Assembly: GCF_000317515.1 (NCBI RefSeq)
Contig: NC_019740.1
Location: forward strand, 1-64,000
Reading direction: 5' to 3'
Length of the DNA stretch: 64,000 nt
Source: Allocoleopsis franciscana PCC 7113
Lineage (GTDB): Bacteria; Cyanobacteriota; Cyanobacteriia; Cyanobacteriales; Coleofasciculaceae
The notes beneath the pieces are model-generated. The model was given only the letters and a program-made list of their open reading frames with translations. It did not search any database and was not told where the DNA came from. Shown here one piece after another: positions 40,538-50,688 of the stretch (position 1 is the first letter of the stretch; each line of letters starts with the position of its first letter). The position numbers and the translations under genes were made by a program.

Positions 40538-43498
40538 ATGATTGACGACTCTTTGGTAACAAATTCTCAAGACCTTCTGAATCCGTCTGTAACTTTCTCC
40601 ACCAGCGATTTCGGTAGCTCGGTAGAATCATCAGATTTGATTACTCCTCAATCAGCTCTGAATATTTCTCCAAATGTAGGCTTCTCTCAAGATGCAATCA
40701 ACCTTGAAATTCAGGCAGTAAGCATCACTGACAATCTCGTTCCACCTGACTCGTTGTTTCTCTCGTCAAGCGCTGATTCCTTGACCCTAGAAACTGTTAG
40801 CAGTGTAACTGAACCGATTGCCTTATCTCCCGATTTATTAACGGGTCAAACTATTTTTAATTCTGGAGTCTTTACCGTCGGAAATACTGGGGAAGTTGGA
40901 ATTGATTTTCTCTTTGATGGTGGTGACTATCAGGGAGAATTAGCCATCTTCAATTTGGAGGGAATGGATAAATACGAACCAGGGTCAGAAGGCTTTATTG
41001 CCGAAGCGGCCCGACGGGCACTGAGTAATTCTTCACTCGGTTATGTGGTCATTTCTGACGCTGTAGAAGGGGCGCGGTTTAGTGGTGCACTGCCTCATGA
41101 AGCCAATTTTAATTCTGGACAATACCAAGGCGTTCAAACCTTTTCACTAAATCCAGGGGAGCAATTTGGGGTCATGCTTGTACCCAATGGCACCGTGCAG
41201 CAGGTAGTTGACAATCCCGAACTTTGCAGTAATGTACGTCCTTTGTTCTCTTTGGGAACTGCTAACCCTAACGATGCTTTCCACGTTGGTCAAATTGCCG
41301 ATGTCACTGGAGAAGGCAATACGTTTGTGTTTGAAGATTTGCGGGTCGATACAGGGTCAGACCGTGACTACAATGACATTGTTTTTCAGGTACGGGGTGC
41401 CACCGGACAAGCAACTCGACTTGATGATGTAATTGCCTCGGATAAAGATTGGCGCACCACTAACATGGGTCAGGCGCTGCTGTCCTATATTCAACCCTAT
41501 ATTGCACCCACTGACTCTGGAGTTATCCCGGAAAATTTACCCGTCATTCCTACGACTCCCGTCAATCCCATACAGTTTGAGTTTCCTCAATCAGCTCAAC
41601 CGCTAGTAGGCATTATCGACACGGGTTTTGCTGTCAATAATCCCGACATTGACTACAGCCGAATTAGTTTGGGACAAGACCGAGTGGAGGGTGATGCCGA
41701 CCCATTATTGCAATCGGGTGAGGGGAATGAGCATGGTACTCATGTTCTAGGCATTATTGCCGCGACTCAAAACAATAACATTGGAATTGATGGCGTGAAT
41801 GATAATGCACCCATTTGGCTAGGTCGAGCCGTTGGTTCGGGTCAATGGGCGGAGTCACTCGTTGAGTTTGTGGACACAGCCAAAACCTCCGAACAACCCA
41901 ATGCCGTAGTCAACCTTAGCTTTGACCTAACCCAGGTAAATCCTGATGGCAGCGTGACAACCCGCGATGAGTTCACTCCCCAAGAATGGGCAGCTTTGGA
42001 ATACGCCCACCAAAATGGAGTCATCGTTGTCGCCGCTGCTGGGAATGAGGGTGGTGCGATGTCGGCTTTAGGTCAAGCTTCCCAAACTTTTGACAATATT
42101 ATCACTGTGGGGGCTGCCGAAAACTTCGATCGCTTCGTGTCGGTGGCTCAAGGGGTTGACCGGACGGGGTATTCGAGCTACGGTGCTGGTTTAGATATTT
42201 TGGCTGATGGTGGTACGCCGGACAATCCAACGCTCTCCACGGTAGGAGACGGCTTGGGAACAATGGCGGGAACGTCTATTGCTGCTGCCAAAGTAACGGG
42301 AACGCTGTCTCAAGTTTGGGCAGCGAATCCCGAATTAAGCTATCGCCAAGTGATTGAGATTCTTAAATCGACTGCCACAGACCTGAACGTACCGAATGCG
42401 GATACAGAAACGGGTGCTGGGTTGCTCAATCCCGTAGCTGCGGTGTATCTGGCACAAGCAACAACTCCCCTAGCGTCTGACCCGTTACCAGTTGCTCCCC
42501 TTCCTGAATTTTGGAGCGAGCCAAGTACGGCTTCAGAACGACCGACTGCTGCCCTGTTTCGAGGCAAATACTATGACTGGGTGCCTTACACAGTTCAGTC
42601 GGGAGATACCTTGAGTGAGATTGCCCAAACAACAATGGGCAACGGTTCTGCACCTTATTACAGTTTTATTGCCGAACACAACGGCATCGCCAATCCCCAT
42701 TTACTCCAAGCCGGTCAGCAAATCCTAATTCCCACTGGAATATCAGCCCCAACTGAGTTCATGGGCAAATACTACAACTGGGTACCCTACACCATTCAGT
42801 CTGGAGATACCTTGAGTGAGATTGCCCAAACGACAATGGGAAATAGCTCTGCCCCCTACTACAACTTTATTGCCCAGAAAAATGGCATTGCCGATCCCAA
42901 TGTCATTGATGCAGGTCAGCAAATTCTGGTTCCGGCGGAGGTAGCAACCCCAACTAACCCCAATCCTCAGCCTACTCCGACCCCTCAACCGCTTCCTAGC
43001 CCAGGAGGAAGCGGCCCTGGCAACCTCCTCAACTTGCCTGTAAATCAGCAAAGACAAAACTTAGGAGTGAATCCGCAATCTAGCTTTTACCAAAGCGGTG
43101 GAAATAAATTTGCCGCCGCTAACGGGACGGGAGGAACTTATCTGTGGTGTACTGACTATGCCTTTGGTCGCGCCTTGGAGAAAGGCTTGATTCAGGGGAG
43201 TAGTGGCATTGGGGGTGCCATTCGCGGTAATGCGGGGGATTGGGACAATAATGCCAGGAGTGCTGGCTATGCAGACCGCGTGCAATTTCAACCCAGAGCT
43301 AATAGCTTTATTATTTGGGAGGCTTATACTGCTGATGCTGGGAGTGTCGGTCACGTCGGATTTGTGGAAGCTGTTTACTCCGATGGTTCGTTCCTGGTTT
43401 CCGAATCGAATTGGGGTAATCCTGCAATGTCATTTCATCTGCGCCATGTCAGGCCCGGTACTCCTGCCTATAGCAACGCTAAGTTCATTTACCTGTAG
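40538..43498 (+). CDS. Subtilisin-like protease with DUF4114, two LysM and CHAP domains
   Basis: 986 residues. A low-complexity N-terminus is followed by a DUF4114-like domain (about 105-285) ending SDRDYNDIVFQV. Peptidase S8 follows (about 350-640), with Asp in VGIIDTGFAV, His in GNEHGTHVLG and Ser in MAGTSIAAAKV. Then come two LysM domains (YTVQSGDTLSEIA and YTIQSGDTLSEIA), a Pro-rich linker, and a CHAP amidase domain with Cys in YLWCTDYA and His in VGHVGFVEA. It probably acts outside the cell, binding and cutting peptidoglycan and protein. There is no classical signal peptide; many cyanobacterial proteins of this kind use other export routes. Confidence 0.85.
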   Translation: MIDDSLVTNSQDLLNPSVTFSTSDFGSSVESSDLITPQSALNISPNVGFSQDAINLEIQAVSITDNLVPPDSLFLSSSADSLTLETVSSVTEPIALSPDLLTGQTIFNSGVFTVGNTGEVGIDFLFDGGDYQGELAIFNLEGMDKYEPGSEGFIAEAARRALSNSSLGYVVISDAVEGARFSGALPHEANFNSGQYQGVQTFSLNPGEQFGVMLVPNGTVQQVVDNPELCSNVRPLFSLGTANPNDAFHVGQIADVTGEGNTFVFEDLRVDTGSDRDYNDIVFQVRGATGQATRLDDVIASDKDWRTTNMGQALLSYIQPYIAPTDSGVIPENLPVIPTTPVNPIQFEFPQSAQPLVGIIDTGFAVNNPDIDYSRISLGQDRVEGDADPLLQSGEGNEHGTHVLGIIAATQNNNIGIDGVNDNAPIWLGRAVGSGQWAESLVEFVDTAKTSEQPNAVVNLSFDLTQVNPDGSVTTRDEFTPQEWAALEYAHQNGVIVVAAAGNEGGAMSALGQASQTFDNIITVGAAENFDRFVSVAQGVDRTGYSSYGAGLDILADGGTPDNPTLSTVGDGLGTMAGTSIAAAKVTGTLSQVWAANPELSYRQVIEILKSTATDLNVPNADTETGAGLLNPVAAVYLAQATTPLASDPLPVAPLPEFWSEPSTASERPTAALFRGKYYDWVPYTVQSGDTLSEIAQTTMGNGSAPYYSFIAEHNGIANPHLLQAGQQILIPTGISAPTEFMGKYYNWVPYTIQSGDTLSEIAQTTMGNSSAPYYNFIAQKNGIADPNVIDAGQQILVPAEVATPTNPNPQPTPTPQPLPSPGGSGPGNLLNLPVNQQRQNLGVNPQSSFYQSGGNKFAAANGTGGTYLWCTDYAFGRALEKGLIQGSSGIGGAIRGNAGDWDNNARSAGYADRVQFQPRANSFIIWEAYTADAGSVGHVGFVEAVYSDGSFLVSESNWGNPAMSFHLRHVRPGTPAYSNAKFIYL

Positions 43499-43532
43499 CT
43501 TTGATTAATTGATAGTTGTTGATTAAGGGTTG

Positions 43533-43569
43533 AGCGCTCATTCTTCTTTCTCAACGGAGTGTGAGCGCT
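43533..43569. terminator. Palindrome after the S8/CHAP gene
   Basis: AGCGCTCA (43533-43540) and TGAGCGCT (43562-43569) can pair 35 bp after the stop. The T-content downstream is weak. Likely transcript end. Confidence 0.4.
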
Positions 43570-43728
43570 GTTGTTGCCCGTTACGTGGAGGAGGAAGTAT
43601 TAGTATGGCCTGGGAAAGAGGCAATACATTCTCAAATCACCAGTAAATTTGTTCACTACAGTTATAGAAGCAGATGATAGGCTAACCCTGACCGGAACAA
43701 GTCTTGAATGCTTAATCGCGAGGTCAAT

Positions 43729-44349
43729 ATGGCTTTCAGTAGTTACAAGAGCATCAGTGCAGTTGTCAAAGAATTTCAGGTTAAATACACCGAAGCAGAG
43801 TTCATCAATGAAATAGAATTCAACATCCCCGACTACTTCAGAGAAGACTTACAAACCGTCATGCGGGAAGGAGTCGTTGATAACTCAGAATTTGCCATTT
43901 GTGAAAATTTAATTTATCCCGTCTTGAAAGAAGTCTGGAAGTGCTATCGCAGCAAGTTCCTGTTGTGGAGTCACGAGTCACTCACCTATGATGAAAATCT
44001 TTCAGGCTTTCCCGAATATATCTTGGCGAAACGCTCACCGTTGGGAAAAGTTGTCTTTGACAAACCGTACTTACTTTTAGTCGAAGCCAAACAAGATAAG
44101 TTTGAAGAAGGGTGGGGTCAGTGTCTCGCTGAAATGATTGCCGCGCAACGACTGAATGAAGACCCGCAAATGACAGTTTTCGGGATTGTTTCTAACGGAG
44201 CAATCTGGCAATTCGGTAAGCTGAAAGCCGATATCTTTACCAGAAATATTACCCTTTACAGCATTCAGGAGCTAGATAAGCTCTTTGCCGCTGTTAACTA
44301 TATTTTCCGCCAGTGTGAATTGCAACTTGACGAGAAAGTAGCGGCTTAA
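43729..44349 (+). CDS. PD-(D/E)XK-type nuclease-like protein, copy 3
   Basis: 206 residues from MAFSSYKSIS. The frame opens 7 codons earlier, but the homologues start here and GAGG precedes this ATG. Same family as 21723-22343 and 22371-22991: ENLIYPVLKEVWK, SLTYDENLSGFPEYILAKRS, LLLVEAKQDKFEEGW. This copy stands alone, 20 kb from the other two, just before a 9-bp repeat tract. It shows that the family is not strictly tied to the CRISPR operon. Confidence 0.7.
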   Translation: MAFSSYKSISAVVKEFQVKYTEAEFINEIEFNIPDYFREDLQTVMREGVVDNSEFAICENLIYPVLKEVWKCYRSKFLLWSHESLTYDENLSGFPEYILAKRSPLGKVVFDKPYLLLVEAKQDKFEEGWGQCLAEMIAAQRLNEDPQMTVFGIVSNGAIWQFGKLKADIFTRNITLYSIQELDKLFAAVNYIFRQCELQLDEKVAA

Positions 44350-44384
44350 TTTTAAATCTTGAGGACATACATATTACGCCAAAT

Positions 44385-44489
44385 CCTCCTTGTCCCCCTT
44401 GTCCCCCTTGTCCCCCTTGTCCTCCTTGTCCTCCTTGTCTCCCTTGTCTCCCTTGTCCTCCCTGTCCTCCTTGTCTCCCTTGTCCCCCT
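44385..44489. repeat. 9-bp tandem repeat tract (TTGTCCCCC)
   Basis: About eleven units of TTGTCCCCC with C/T changes (TTGTCCTCC, TTGTCTCCC). Related tracts are at 50335-50472 and 52602-52660, and a short one lies inside cas3 at 46543-46571. The 9-bp unit keeps any reading frame it enters (Gly-Asp-Lys on one strand). Confidence 0.9.
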
Positions 44490-45108
44490 ATTCTCTCGCC
44501 CACTCCCTCACCGCTCGGCGGATTGCTCGTCTCCCTTGAGGACGGTATTGTTCGATAATTGCAGGCAGTTCTTGAACTCGAAGTGTAGGAAATACCGAGC
44601 TGGTTTCTACTTCTATGTATCCCTCATTCTGTAGCTGGTAAATTTTCAATTCACCGGAGTCATAACACCAAATTTCCGGTACACCTAAACGAGCATAGAT
44701 GGAAAAGCGACTCAGAGACTTGCTCGTCACATCAATTTCTAGCGCTAAGTCTGGAGGAGGGTCTTGATTGAGATCGTATTCTAACTTGCCCCGAATTCTT
44801 GGCTCATTTTGGAAATAAAAACAGTTATCCGGTTCTACCCCAGCTTTCTTGATTTCCCGTTTCCAAGTTGTTGAACCTAAACTTTCGTAGTCTTGGTCTA
44901 AAACTTCTGCAATTTCTTTGATAGAATCCCCAATCACTTCTTTGTAATATTCATGTTCGGGTAAAGGGGTCATAATTTCTAACGTTCCATCATCATAGGC
45001 AACTCTAGCAGCACGGCTTTCGCCCAAATCAACTAATAAATTTTCAAATTGTTGCCAACTAATGTTATGTAAAACAACTCGGTCAGCGCGACGTTGAGTA
45101 AGCAACAT
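44488..45108 (-). CDS. Uma2-family (DUF820) putative nuclease
   Basis: 206 residues from MLLTQRRADRVVLHNISWQQ. The open frame runs further upstream, but this Met matches the usual family start. ALEIDVTSKSL near residue 122 and the PEIWCYD segment are the restriction-endonuclease-like core of Uma2 proteins. These are very numerous in cyanobacteria and have no settled function. The stop lies right beside the 9-bp repeat tract, so the extreme C-terminus may have been altered by it. Confidence 0.75.
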   Translation of the reverse strand: MLLTQRRADRVVLHNISWQQFENLLVDLGESRAARVAYDDGTLEIMTPLPEHEYYKEVIGDSIKEIAEVLDQDYESLGSTTWKREIKKAGVEPDNCFYFQNEPRIRGKLEYDLNQDPPPDLALEIDVTSKSLSRFSIYARLGVPEIWCYDSGELKIYQLQNEGYIEVETSSVFPTLRVQELPAIIEQYRPQGRRAIRRAVREWARE

Positions 45109-45430
45109 AATTTTTCTAGAACAGGAAAGATAGCTAATTTTATTGTATCTATGACCATTGCCCAATTCTTTCAAACCCTAACTGGATTCCCCCCACGCCA
45201 ATTCCAACGAGAAGCGATCGCACATCTCCTCAACCGCCAAGATGTCATCCTCCGCGCCCCCACTGGTTCCGGCAAAACCGAAACCGCGATCGCACCTTTC
45301 CTGTTCGCCAAAACCCTACAGTGCGACTTCCCCAACAAGCTAATTTACGTCGTCCCCTTGAGAACCCTGGCCAACAGTTTACGCCAGCGGGCAGAAACGT
45401 TAGCGAGAACTTGGGAAACCTTTATTGAAG

Positions 45431-45517
45431 AGAGACGCGGAGAGGGGGAGACGCGGCGACGCGGAGAGTTTTATACAGACATCCCCGCGTCCCCTTGTCC
45501 CCGTGTCCCCGTGTCTC
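45431..45517. repeat. In-frame palindromic repeat inserted in cas3
   Basis: GAGACGCGGAGAGGGGGAG units pair with CCCCGCGTCCCCTTGTCCCC and GTGTCCCCGTGTCTC units. Within the cas3 frame it encodes an Arg/Gly/Glu-rich then Pro-rich stretch (RRGEGETRRRGE...PASPCPRVPVSH) unlike helicases, which indicates an insertion that preserved the frame. Confidence 0.7.
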
Positions 45518-45861
45518 ATCAACAACCCTCTCGCCCTTTGGTAGTAACACTGCAAACGGGAGAGAACCCAGAAGACCCTAGATTTGAGGGTGATATCGTG
45601 TTCTGTACGATCGACCAGATGTTAAGCAGCTTCCTCAATATCCCCTACTCAGTCGGTCGCGGTTCTGCCAACGTCAACGCCGGGGCGATTTTTGCCTCCT
45701 ATCTGGTCTTTGACGAACTGCACTTACTCGACCCAGACCGTTCTTTTGCTACCGTCCTCAAAGTGTTGGAACAAGTCAAAGGTATTTCACCATTTCTGTT
45801 GATGACCGCGACGTTAACCGATGAACTTGCCACCCAGATTAAACGATTAATTGATGGTTCA

Positions 45862-45960
45862 TAGTTCATGGTTCATGGTTGGTGGCAATGAGCAATGAAC
45901 AAAACGCAATGAGCAATGAACAATCAACAATTAACAATTAACAATCAATACTTAAAAAAT
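45862..45960. repeat. AT-rich repeat insertion that breaks cas3
   Basis: TTCATGG repeats, two AATGAGCAATGAAC units and AACAATTAACAATTAACAAT units add three in-frame stops but keep the frame on the far side. This composition matches low-complexity filler common between cyanobacterial genes. Confidence 0.75.
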
Positions 45961-48205
45961 ATGGAAATTATTAGAGTAGAAGATGCTGATTTACAGGAGA
46001 TTGAAGGAAACCGCTGTCGGACGTTTCGAGGGATATCTGAACCCCTGACGGCTGAATTTATCCTCAATGATATCAAACACTATCAACGCCAGCGAGTTAT
46101 TATTATCTGCAATACAGTCTCTCAAGCTCAGGGATTGTTTAGAGATTTAGACGAGCTCAATCAAGACAGGGAGTTAACAATTACCCTGCTTCACTCCCGC
46201 TTTTTACCTGAAGATAGAGCTAAAAAAGAAGCTTACCTGAAAGAAACGTTTGCTCAAAACTGGCAACAGGATAAGGATAACACCTGCCACGTTCTGATTT
46301 CTACTCAGGTGATTGAAGCAGGATTGAATATTACTTGCGAAGTAATGCACACGCATTTATGCCCGATGAATTCTCTGCTGCAACGGGCGGGACGTTGTGC
46401 TAGATTTCGGGGCGAACGGGGTGAAGTTTACGTTTATCGGTCGTTTCAAGTTAACTCAGTTAATGCTGAATTGGCTGAAGCTGATTTGGAGGATGAATTG
46501 GAAACCTCAACTGATACCGAGTTGTGTTCAAACTTAGTAGATAGGAGAGACAAGGGGGACAAGGGAGAGAAAATACTATGTATGAATGCAACTTATTCTG
46601 AAAAGAAGCAAAGTTTCTTGCCTTATACCAATGAGATTTGCGAATTAACTTGGGCGGTTTTACAAGAGCATACGGCATCCGAGCGCATCAATGAAAATGT
46701 TGGCTTTCGGATAGAAGAACAGTGGATTAACAAGGTTCACACTCCTGAAACGCTGCTGCAACAAGAGCGTAGGGCAAATAATCAGATGAATTTTGAGCAG
46801 CAGTTTAATGCGGCTTGTTTTCGAGGAGATGAATCGACGGCTAATGAGTTAATTCGGTTTGTGGATGCCCGGAGTGTGTTTGTCTGGGAAGAACCTATCT
46901 TTCTGGATGAGGAACCAATTGACCCGAAGCAGTTGTTGGCGTTTTCTGTCCCGATTTCTACGCTATGTAAAGTTTGGCAAGATGTGAAGAATTTAGGATA
47001 TGAAATTGACTGGATGTTTAAACGGATTGAACATCCCAAAGGGAGAGCGACAGAAACTTATAGTCAGCCTGTTTGTATTCCAATTACCTCTCGCGAATCT
47101 CTGGTTAATAGTGTCAGGATTCTAGTTAATCCCCGCTATGTCTATTACGATGACCAAATTGGTTTATTGATTGGTCCTGATGTCTTTAGCAATCGCTTTT
47201 CCTCACCCGATAAGCCAAAGCGGAAACTTCAGAGTGAGTACTGTTATCGCATGGATACTTATGTGGGACATTTGGTGTTGATGTGGAAGTGCTGGCGGGA
47301 AGCGTTCCCTACAACGCTGAAGCGAAATGGGGAATTAGTGGAGACTCAAATTAGCAGTGTGCGGGATGAACTGTTGCAGGCGGGTGGGCAGTTTATTCAA
47401 GCTAAAATTTTTCCCGATGCCAGTGAAAATGAGGCAAAGGCTCTATTTGAATATCTGGTCTTTTTTGCGGTTTTGACTCACGATTTGGGTAAGCTTCAGG
47501 TGAAGTGGCAAGAGGTGATGCGGGGGTGGCAGGCGATCGCACATTCCTCATTCAACGGCACAAATCCCCGTTCCCACCTGTTGGCTCATACTGATTATGA
47601 CCCAGAAGATAAGGCACAACGCGACCAACTCAAAACCTATGAAAAGAAACACAAGCGTCCCAACCATGCGGTAGAGAGTGCGTTCCTGTCGCGGGAGATT
47701 CTGAAAAACTCTCTGTTCCCCTTGCTGCGCGATCGCTTTGGGGCGGATAGCGAACAGATTCCATATATTTGTCACGCTATCATGATGGCGTCGGGGCGTC
47801 ACCACTCGGCTTGGGCGGGTGGATGGAAAATGGGGGATGTGGCGAAGGTGGGGAAGATTTTATTGCATCCAGAGGCTCGATATGCGATCGCTTCGAGTTG
47901 GCGCAGTATGGCTCGGTTTTTGCCTGAAACTTTACCGCTGCAACCTGCTAATCTGAGTCGGGAAGTGTACGCTGTTACTAAGGAATTTGACTTGAATCGA
48001 TTTGATACAGCTCAAATTGAGTACCTACAATTGTACTCGCTGGTGGTTAGAGCGTTGCGACTATGCGATCAGCGATCGGTTCAATTGCTTCCAGTTAAAA
48101 GAGCCATCGAAGCAAAGTCTTAATCGCTGACCTGACGACTTGAGTTTTTCAAGTTACTGGCTTAGAGTTGGGAAGCTAAACTTTTGCAATACAAGACCAA
48201 GCCTG

Positions 48206-48925
48206 ATGAACAAGCACCCAATCTTACTGTATTTCGGTGATGGGAAGGGTAGAGCCGAGCTTGTTCGTCTCATCTTCATCTATGGCGGTGTCCCATTTGA
48301 AGATAGAAGAATTTCTTTCCAGGAATATGTGCAGATGCGGGACAATGGAGAACTGCCCTTCGGTCAGCTCCCTATTCTCGAAGTTGGTGGAACCCTGATC
48401 AGCCAGTCATGCGCGATCACTCGGTATGCGGCAAAAGAAGCCGGATTGTACCCTTGCGACAGCGTACAGGCAGCTTTATCAGATATGGTGGTTGATGCAT
48501 GGAGAGATCTGCTAGACCTTCTGTACGGGTGTTATGTTGACCGGGTGGTGGAGAAGGGTCAGCTTATCATGAAAATGAGGGATGCAGCGGTGAGGCTGGA
48601 GCGATTGGATGAGTACTTTGCCGTGATTGTACCCATGCACTTGAGAAGGTTTGAGCTTCTAATTACACAAAATCAAGACTCGACCTTCCTTGTGGGACAA
48701 GAGCTGACGTGGGCAGATCTTGCGGTGTTTGACATTCTTTCTACATTAGATGAAGCGGCTTCCCTCTGGACAACCCCATCTACATTCTTCTACATTCCGG
48801 AGCCAGCAGGGCCTTATCGGCTCCCCAAAGAACTGCTCAAGTCATATCCAAAGCTTGAGGCGTTGAAAAAGACAGTGAGCGAGACACCAAATATTGCAGC
48901 TTGGCTCCAGGCTCATCCCTATTAA
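48206..48925 (+). CDS. Glutathione S-transferase-like protein
   Basis: 239 residues from MNKHPILLYFGDGKGRAELV. The frame opens earlier at a TTG (48140), but GST homology starts at this ATG. The N-terminal thioredoxin-like half ends with the cis-Pro motif QLPILEVGG and the following SxAI stretch (SQSCAITRYAA). The C-terminal helical half has the conserved ELTWADLAVFDIL. It conjugates or reduces with glutathione. It does not belong to the surrounding CRISPR locus and probably arrived by rearrangement. Many such proteins resemble sigma-class GSTs. Confidence 0.85.
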   Translation: MNKHPILLYFGDGKGRAELVRLIFIYGGVPFEDRRISFQEYVQMRDNGELPFGQLPILEVGGTLISQSCAITRYAAKEAGLYPCDSVQAALSDMVVDAWRDLLDLLYGCYVDRVVEKGQLIMKMRDAAVRLERLDEYFAVIVPMHLRRFELLITQNQDSTFLVGQELTWADLAVFDILSTLDEAASLWTTPSTFFYIPEPAGPYRLPKELLKSYPKLEALKKTVSETPNIAAWLQAHPY

Positions 48926-48977
48926 TTAAGCGGGAAGTATCGCTAGTTCTGCTGTTTGTTGCTGAATACTGGTAAAA

Positions 48978-49090
48978 GTTTCAGTCCCCTTACGGGGATT
49001 AAGTTCGTGAAAAGAGGGGTTAATGAAGATTTAGAGGAGGTAAGTGGTGGGGTGTTTCAGTCCCCTTGCGGGGATTAAGTTCGTGGAAAG
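48978..49090 (-). CRISPR. CRISPR array F (2 repeats)
   Basis: Two 37-bp repeats at 48978-49014 and 49054-49090, with one 39-bp spacer. Read on the minus strand they match the array E repeat (CTTTCC-CGAACTTAATCCCC, ending GGGACTGAAAC) with 1-3 changes each (CTTTTCACGAAC and CTTTCCACGAAC). The leader copy on the right confirms minus-strand orientation. It is a small remnant related to array E. Confidence 0.9.
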
Positions 49091-49330
49091 TCCGCCATCT
49101 GAAACCTTGACGGACAGAGGGTTCTACAAAAGATTTTCGTGGGACTCTTTTTCACCCTCATTTCAGCCCCACTAATTGAAACATAATCTCATTAACTGAG
49201 CAACTGAAAATGCTCAAACTCTTTAATTGTCAAGGTTCTGGCGTTTTTCGTGGGACTCTCCGGTTTTTCACCCTCGCTTTGACCCACGAAAATTATTGCT
49301 GTCCTCAGGATAAGCCAACTTCCTAATCTT
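49091..49330 (-). promoter_or_regulatory. Leader of array F, inverted copy of leader E
   Basis: On the minus strand this stretch reads like 54278-54489, including CGTGGGTCAAAGCG, CACGAAAAACGCCAGAACC, TTGACAATTAAA (49222-49236 complement), and CAGATGGCGGA next to the first repeat. The two copies face each other across about 5 kb, flanking the cas6 remnant, cas4 and cas1. Confidence 0.8.
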
Positions 49331-49495
49331 GTCGAGATGACAAAGCTTAATTTACTCGAATCTCGCCCAAAAAATCTTCTTCATATATATAGACTATCCG
49401 AAAGCCTCCCCAATCCCCAACTTGGAAGACCCCTCTTCCAGAGGGGAGTAGAATACTGTTCAAGATAAATCTCCAGCAATGGAGCAGCATTACAG

Positions 49496-50335
49496 ATGAT
49501 AAAAAGCCTGTTAGTGGGCAAAAAATTCGGCACCTATGCCGATACCTTTCTCATGCTAGGTTTAGCACTTCTTGCAGAATATGCCCTCAAGAAAACTCAA
49601 CAAAACCCATCCATCCAACTGATTGACGAAGGAACACATTATCGCATCCAATTCAAAAAACCTGTTAACTTAGAATCCATTGCCCTCCTTGCCTACACTA
49701 ATCCATTTCCACCTGTCTGCGGCAAGAAAACCGACCGCAGCCAACTCCCTCCTGAAACCCCTATTTTTGATGTTGTCGAATGGGGAGAAGTTCGCAAGCT
49801 TTACCGAGAGTATTTATATCAAAACCACGGTCGAAGAGAAACCGGAGAAGACACTCCAAAACCACCCCATCCCAGCACACAGAATAGTGCCATTCTCACC
49901 TCCATGCGCCATGACAAAAACCACAATAAACTCTGGCTAATCGGATGGGAATTGCGAGACCATTATGGCATCTTACTTACCTCTATTTTCCAAGCCTTTA
50001 GCCAGAGCGATCGCTCGACACTGAAAACCGCAACTGAACGAGTCGCTGAGCTATTTTTTGCCGCCACGGGATGTAAACTCTCCCTGCAAGCCAGTGCAGT
50101 AAAAGTTTATTTACCCACTTCCATTCAGGGCGTCGTTTCTGCTTACAACCTAAAAACTCGCACTCTAACCCTTAATGGTACGGCGGAAATTGGAACAACG
50201 GGGTGGGCGAGATATCGGTTCAACGACCCCGAACAGGCCAAGGTAGCGACTATCCTAGCTCATTTTGCCGAGTTTGCTGGAGTTGGACGCAAGACGGCGA
50301 TGGGAATGGGGTACGTCGCTTTGCGAAGTCATTAG
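49496..50335 (+). pseudogene. Chimeric ORF: unknown N-terminus + Cas6 C-terminus
   Basis: 279 residues. From about residue 213 (VVSAYNLKTRTLTLNGTAEI, GWARYRF, FAGVGRKTAMGMGYV) it is the C-terminal third of a cyanobacterial type I-D-like Cas6, with the Gly-rich loop. The first 210 residues (MIKSLLVGKKFGTYADTFLM and so on) are not Cas6. They may be the start of a large effector subunit such as Cas10d/Csc3 or Cas8. The simplest explanation is a deletion that joined the start of the first effector gene to the end of cas6, removing the genes between. I cannot prove the identity of the N-terminal half. Confidence 0.6.
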
Positions 50336-50472
50336 GGGACGAGGGGGACAAGGAGGACAAGGGGGACAAGGGGGACAAGGGGGACAAGGGGGACAAGGGG
50401 GACAAGGGAGATAAGGGGGACAAGGGGGACAAGGAGGACAAGGAGGACAAGGAGGACAAGGAGGACAGGGGG
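50335..50472. repeat. 9-bp tandem repeat tract (GGGGGACAA)
   Basis: About fifteen units of GGGGGACAA or GGAGGACAA, the complement of the tract at 44385-44489. It starts at the stop codon of the cas6 chimera. On the plus strand it would encode (Gly-Asp-Lys)n, but I do not regard it as a gene. Confidence 0.9.
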
Positions 50473-50688
50473 GCAGATTGTTGATATCTCATAACAAACC
50501 TCTCTCTTGTCTCTAGTCCTCACCGATAACCCATTTATTTGGATTGTTAATCATGTTTACTAAACCGCTCAGAATCTGATTGTAAGTTCCGTAGAGTTGC
50601 CTTCCTTGTTCTATGTCTAAATAGGAGCATTTGACAGCAAACTTTATCCAAACTTGAGTTTCAGCCGCTTCTGCTTCGCAATCACTTA

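Larger units (their letters stand above)
45151..48123 (+). pseudogene. cas3: Interrupted cas3 (helicase then C-terminal HD)
   Basis: Two pieces, 45151-45864 and 45916-48123, lie in the same frame, separated by in-frame stops at 45862, 45889 and 45910 within an inserted AT-rich repeat. Piece one has the helicase Walker A APTGSGKTETA and the DEAD-box VFDELHLL. Piece two has LISTQVIEAGLNIT and QRAGRCAR (motifs V and VI), then an HD nuclease with LTHDLGK and MMASGRHHSAWAGG. Cas3 unwinds and degrades DNA for type I interference. Here the HD follows the helicase. Two other repeat insertions (45431-45517 and 46543-46571) kept the frame. Activity is doubtful unless the halves work as separate proteins. 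Confidence 0.85.

Noticed and set aside
48140-48205. Upstream TTG start for the GST gene
   Set aside because: The extra 22 residues lie before the conserved GST start and resemble nothing in the family; the ATG at 48206 fits better.
50203-50523. Frames encoding (Gly-Asp-Lys)n or Leu/Val/Pro-rich repeats across the 9-bp tracts
   Set aside because: A 9-bp tandem repeat is open in several frames by its nature. No ribosome site or non-repeat domain is present.
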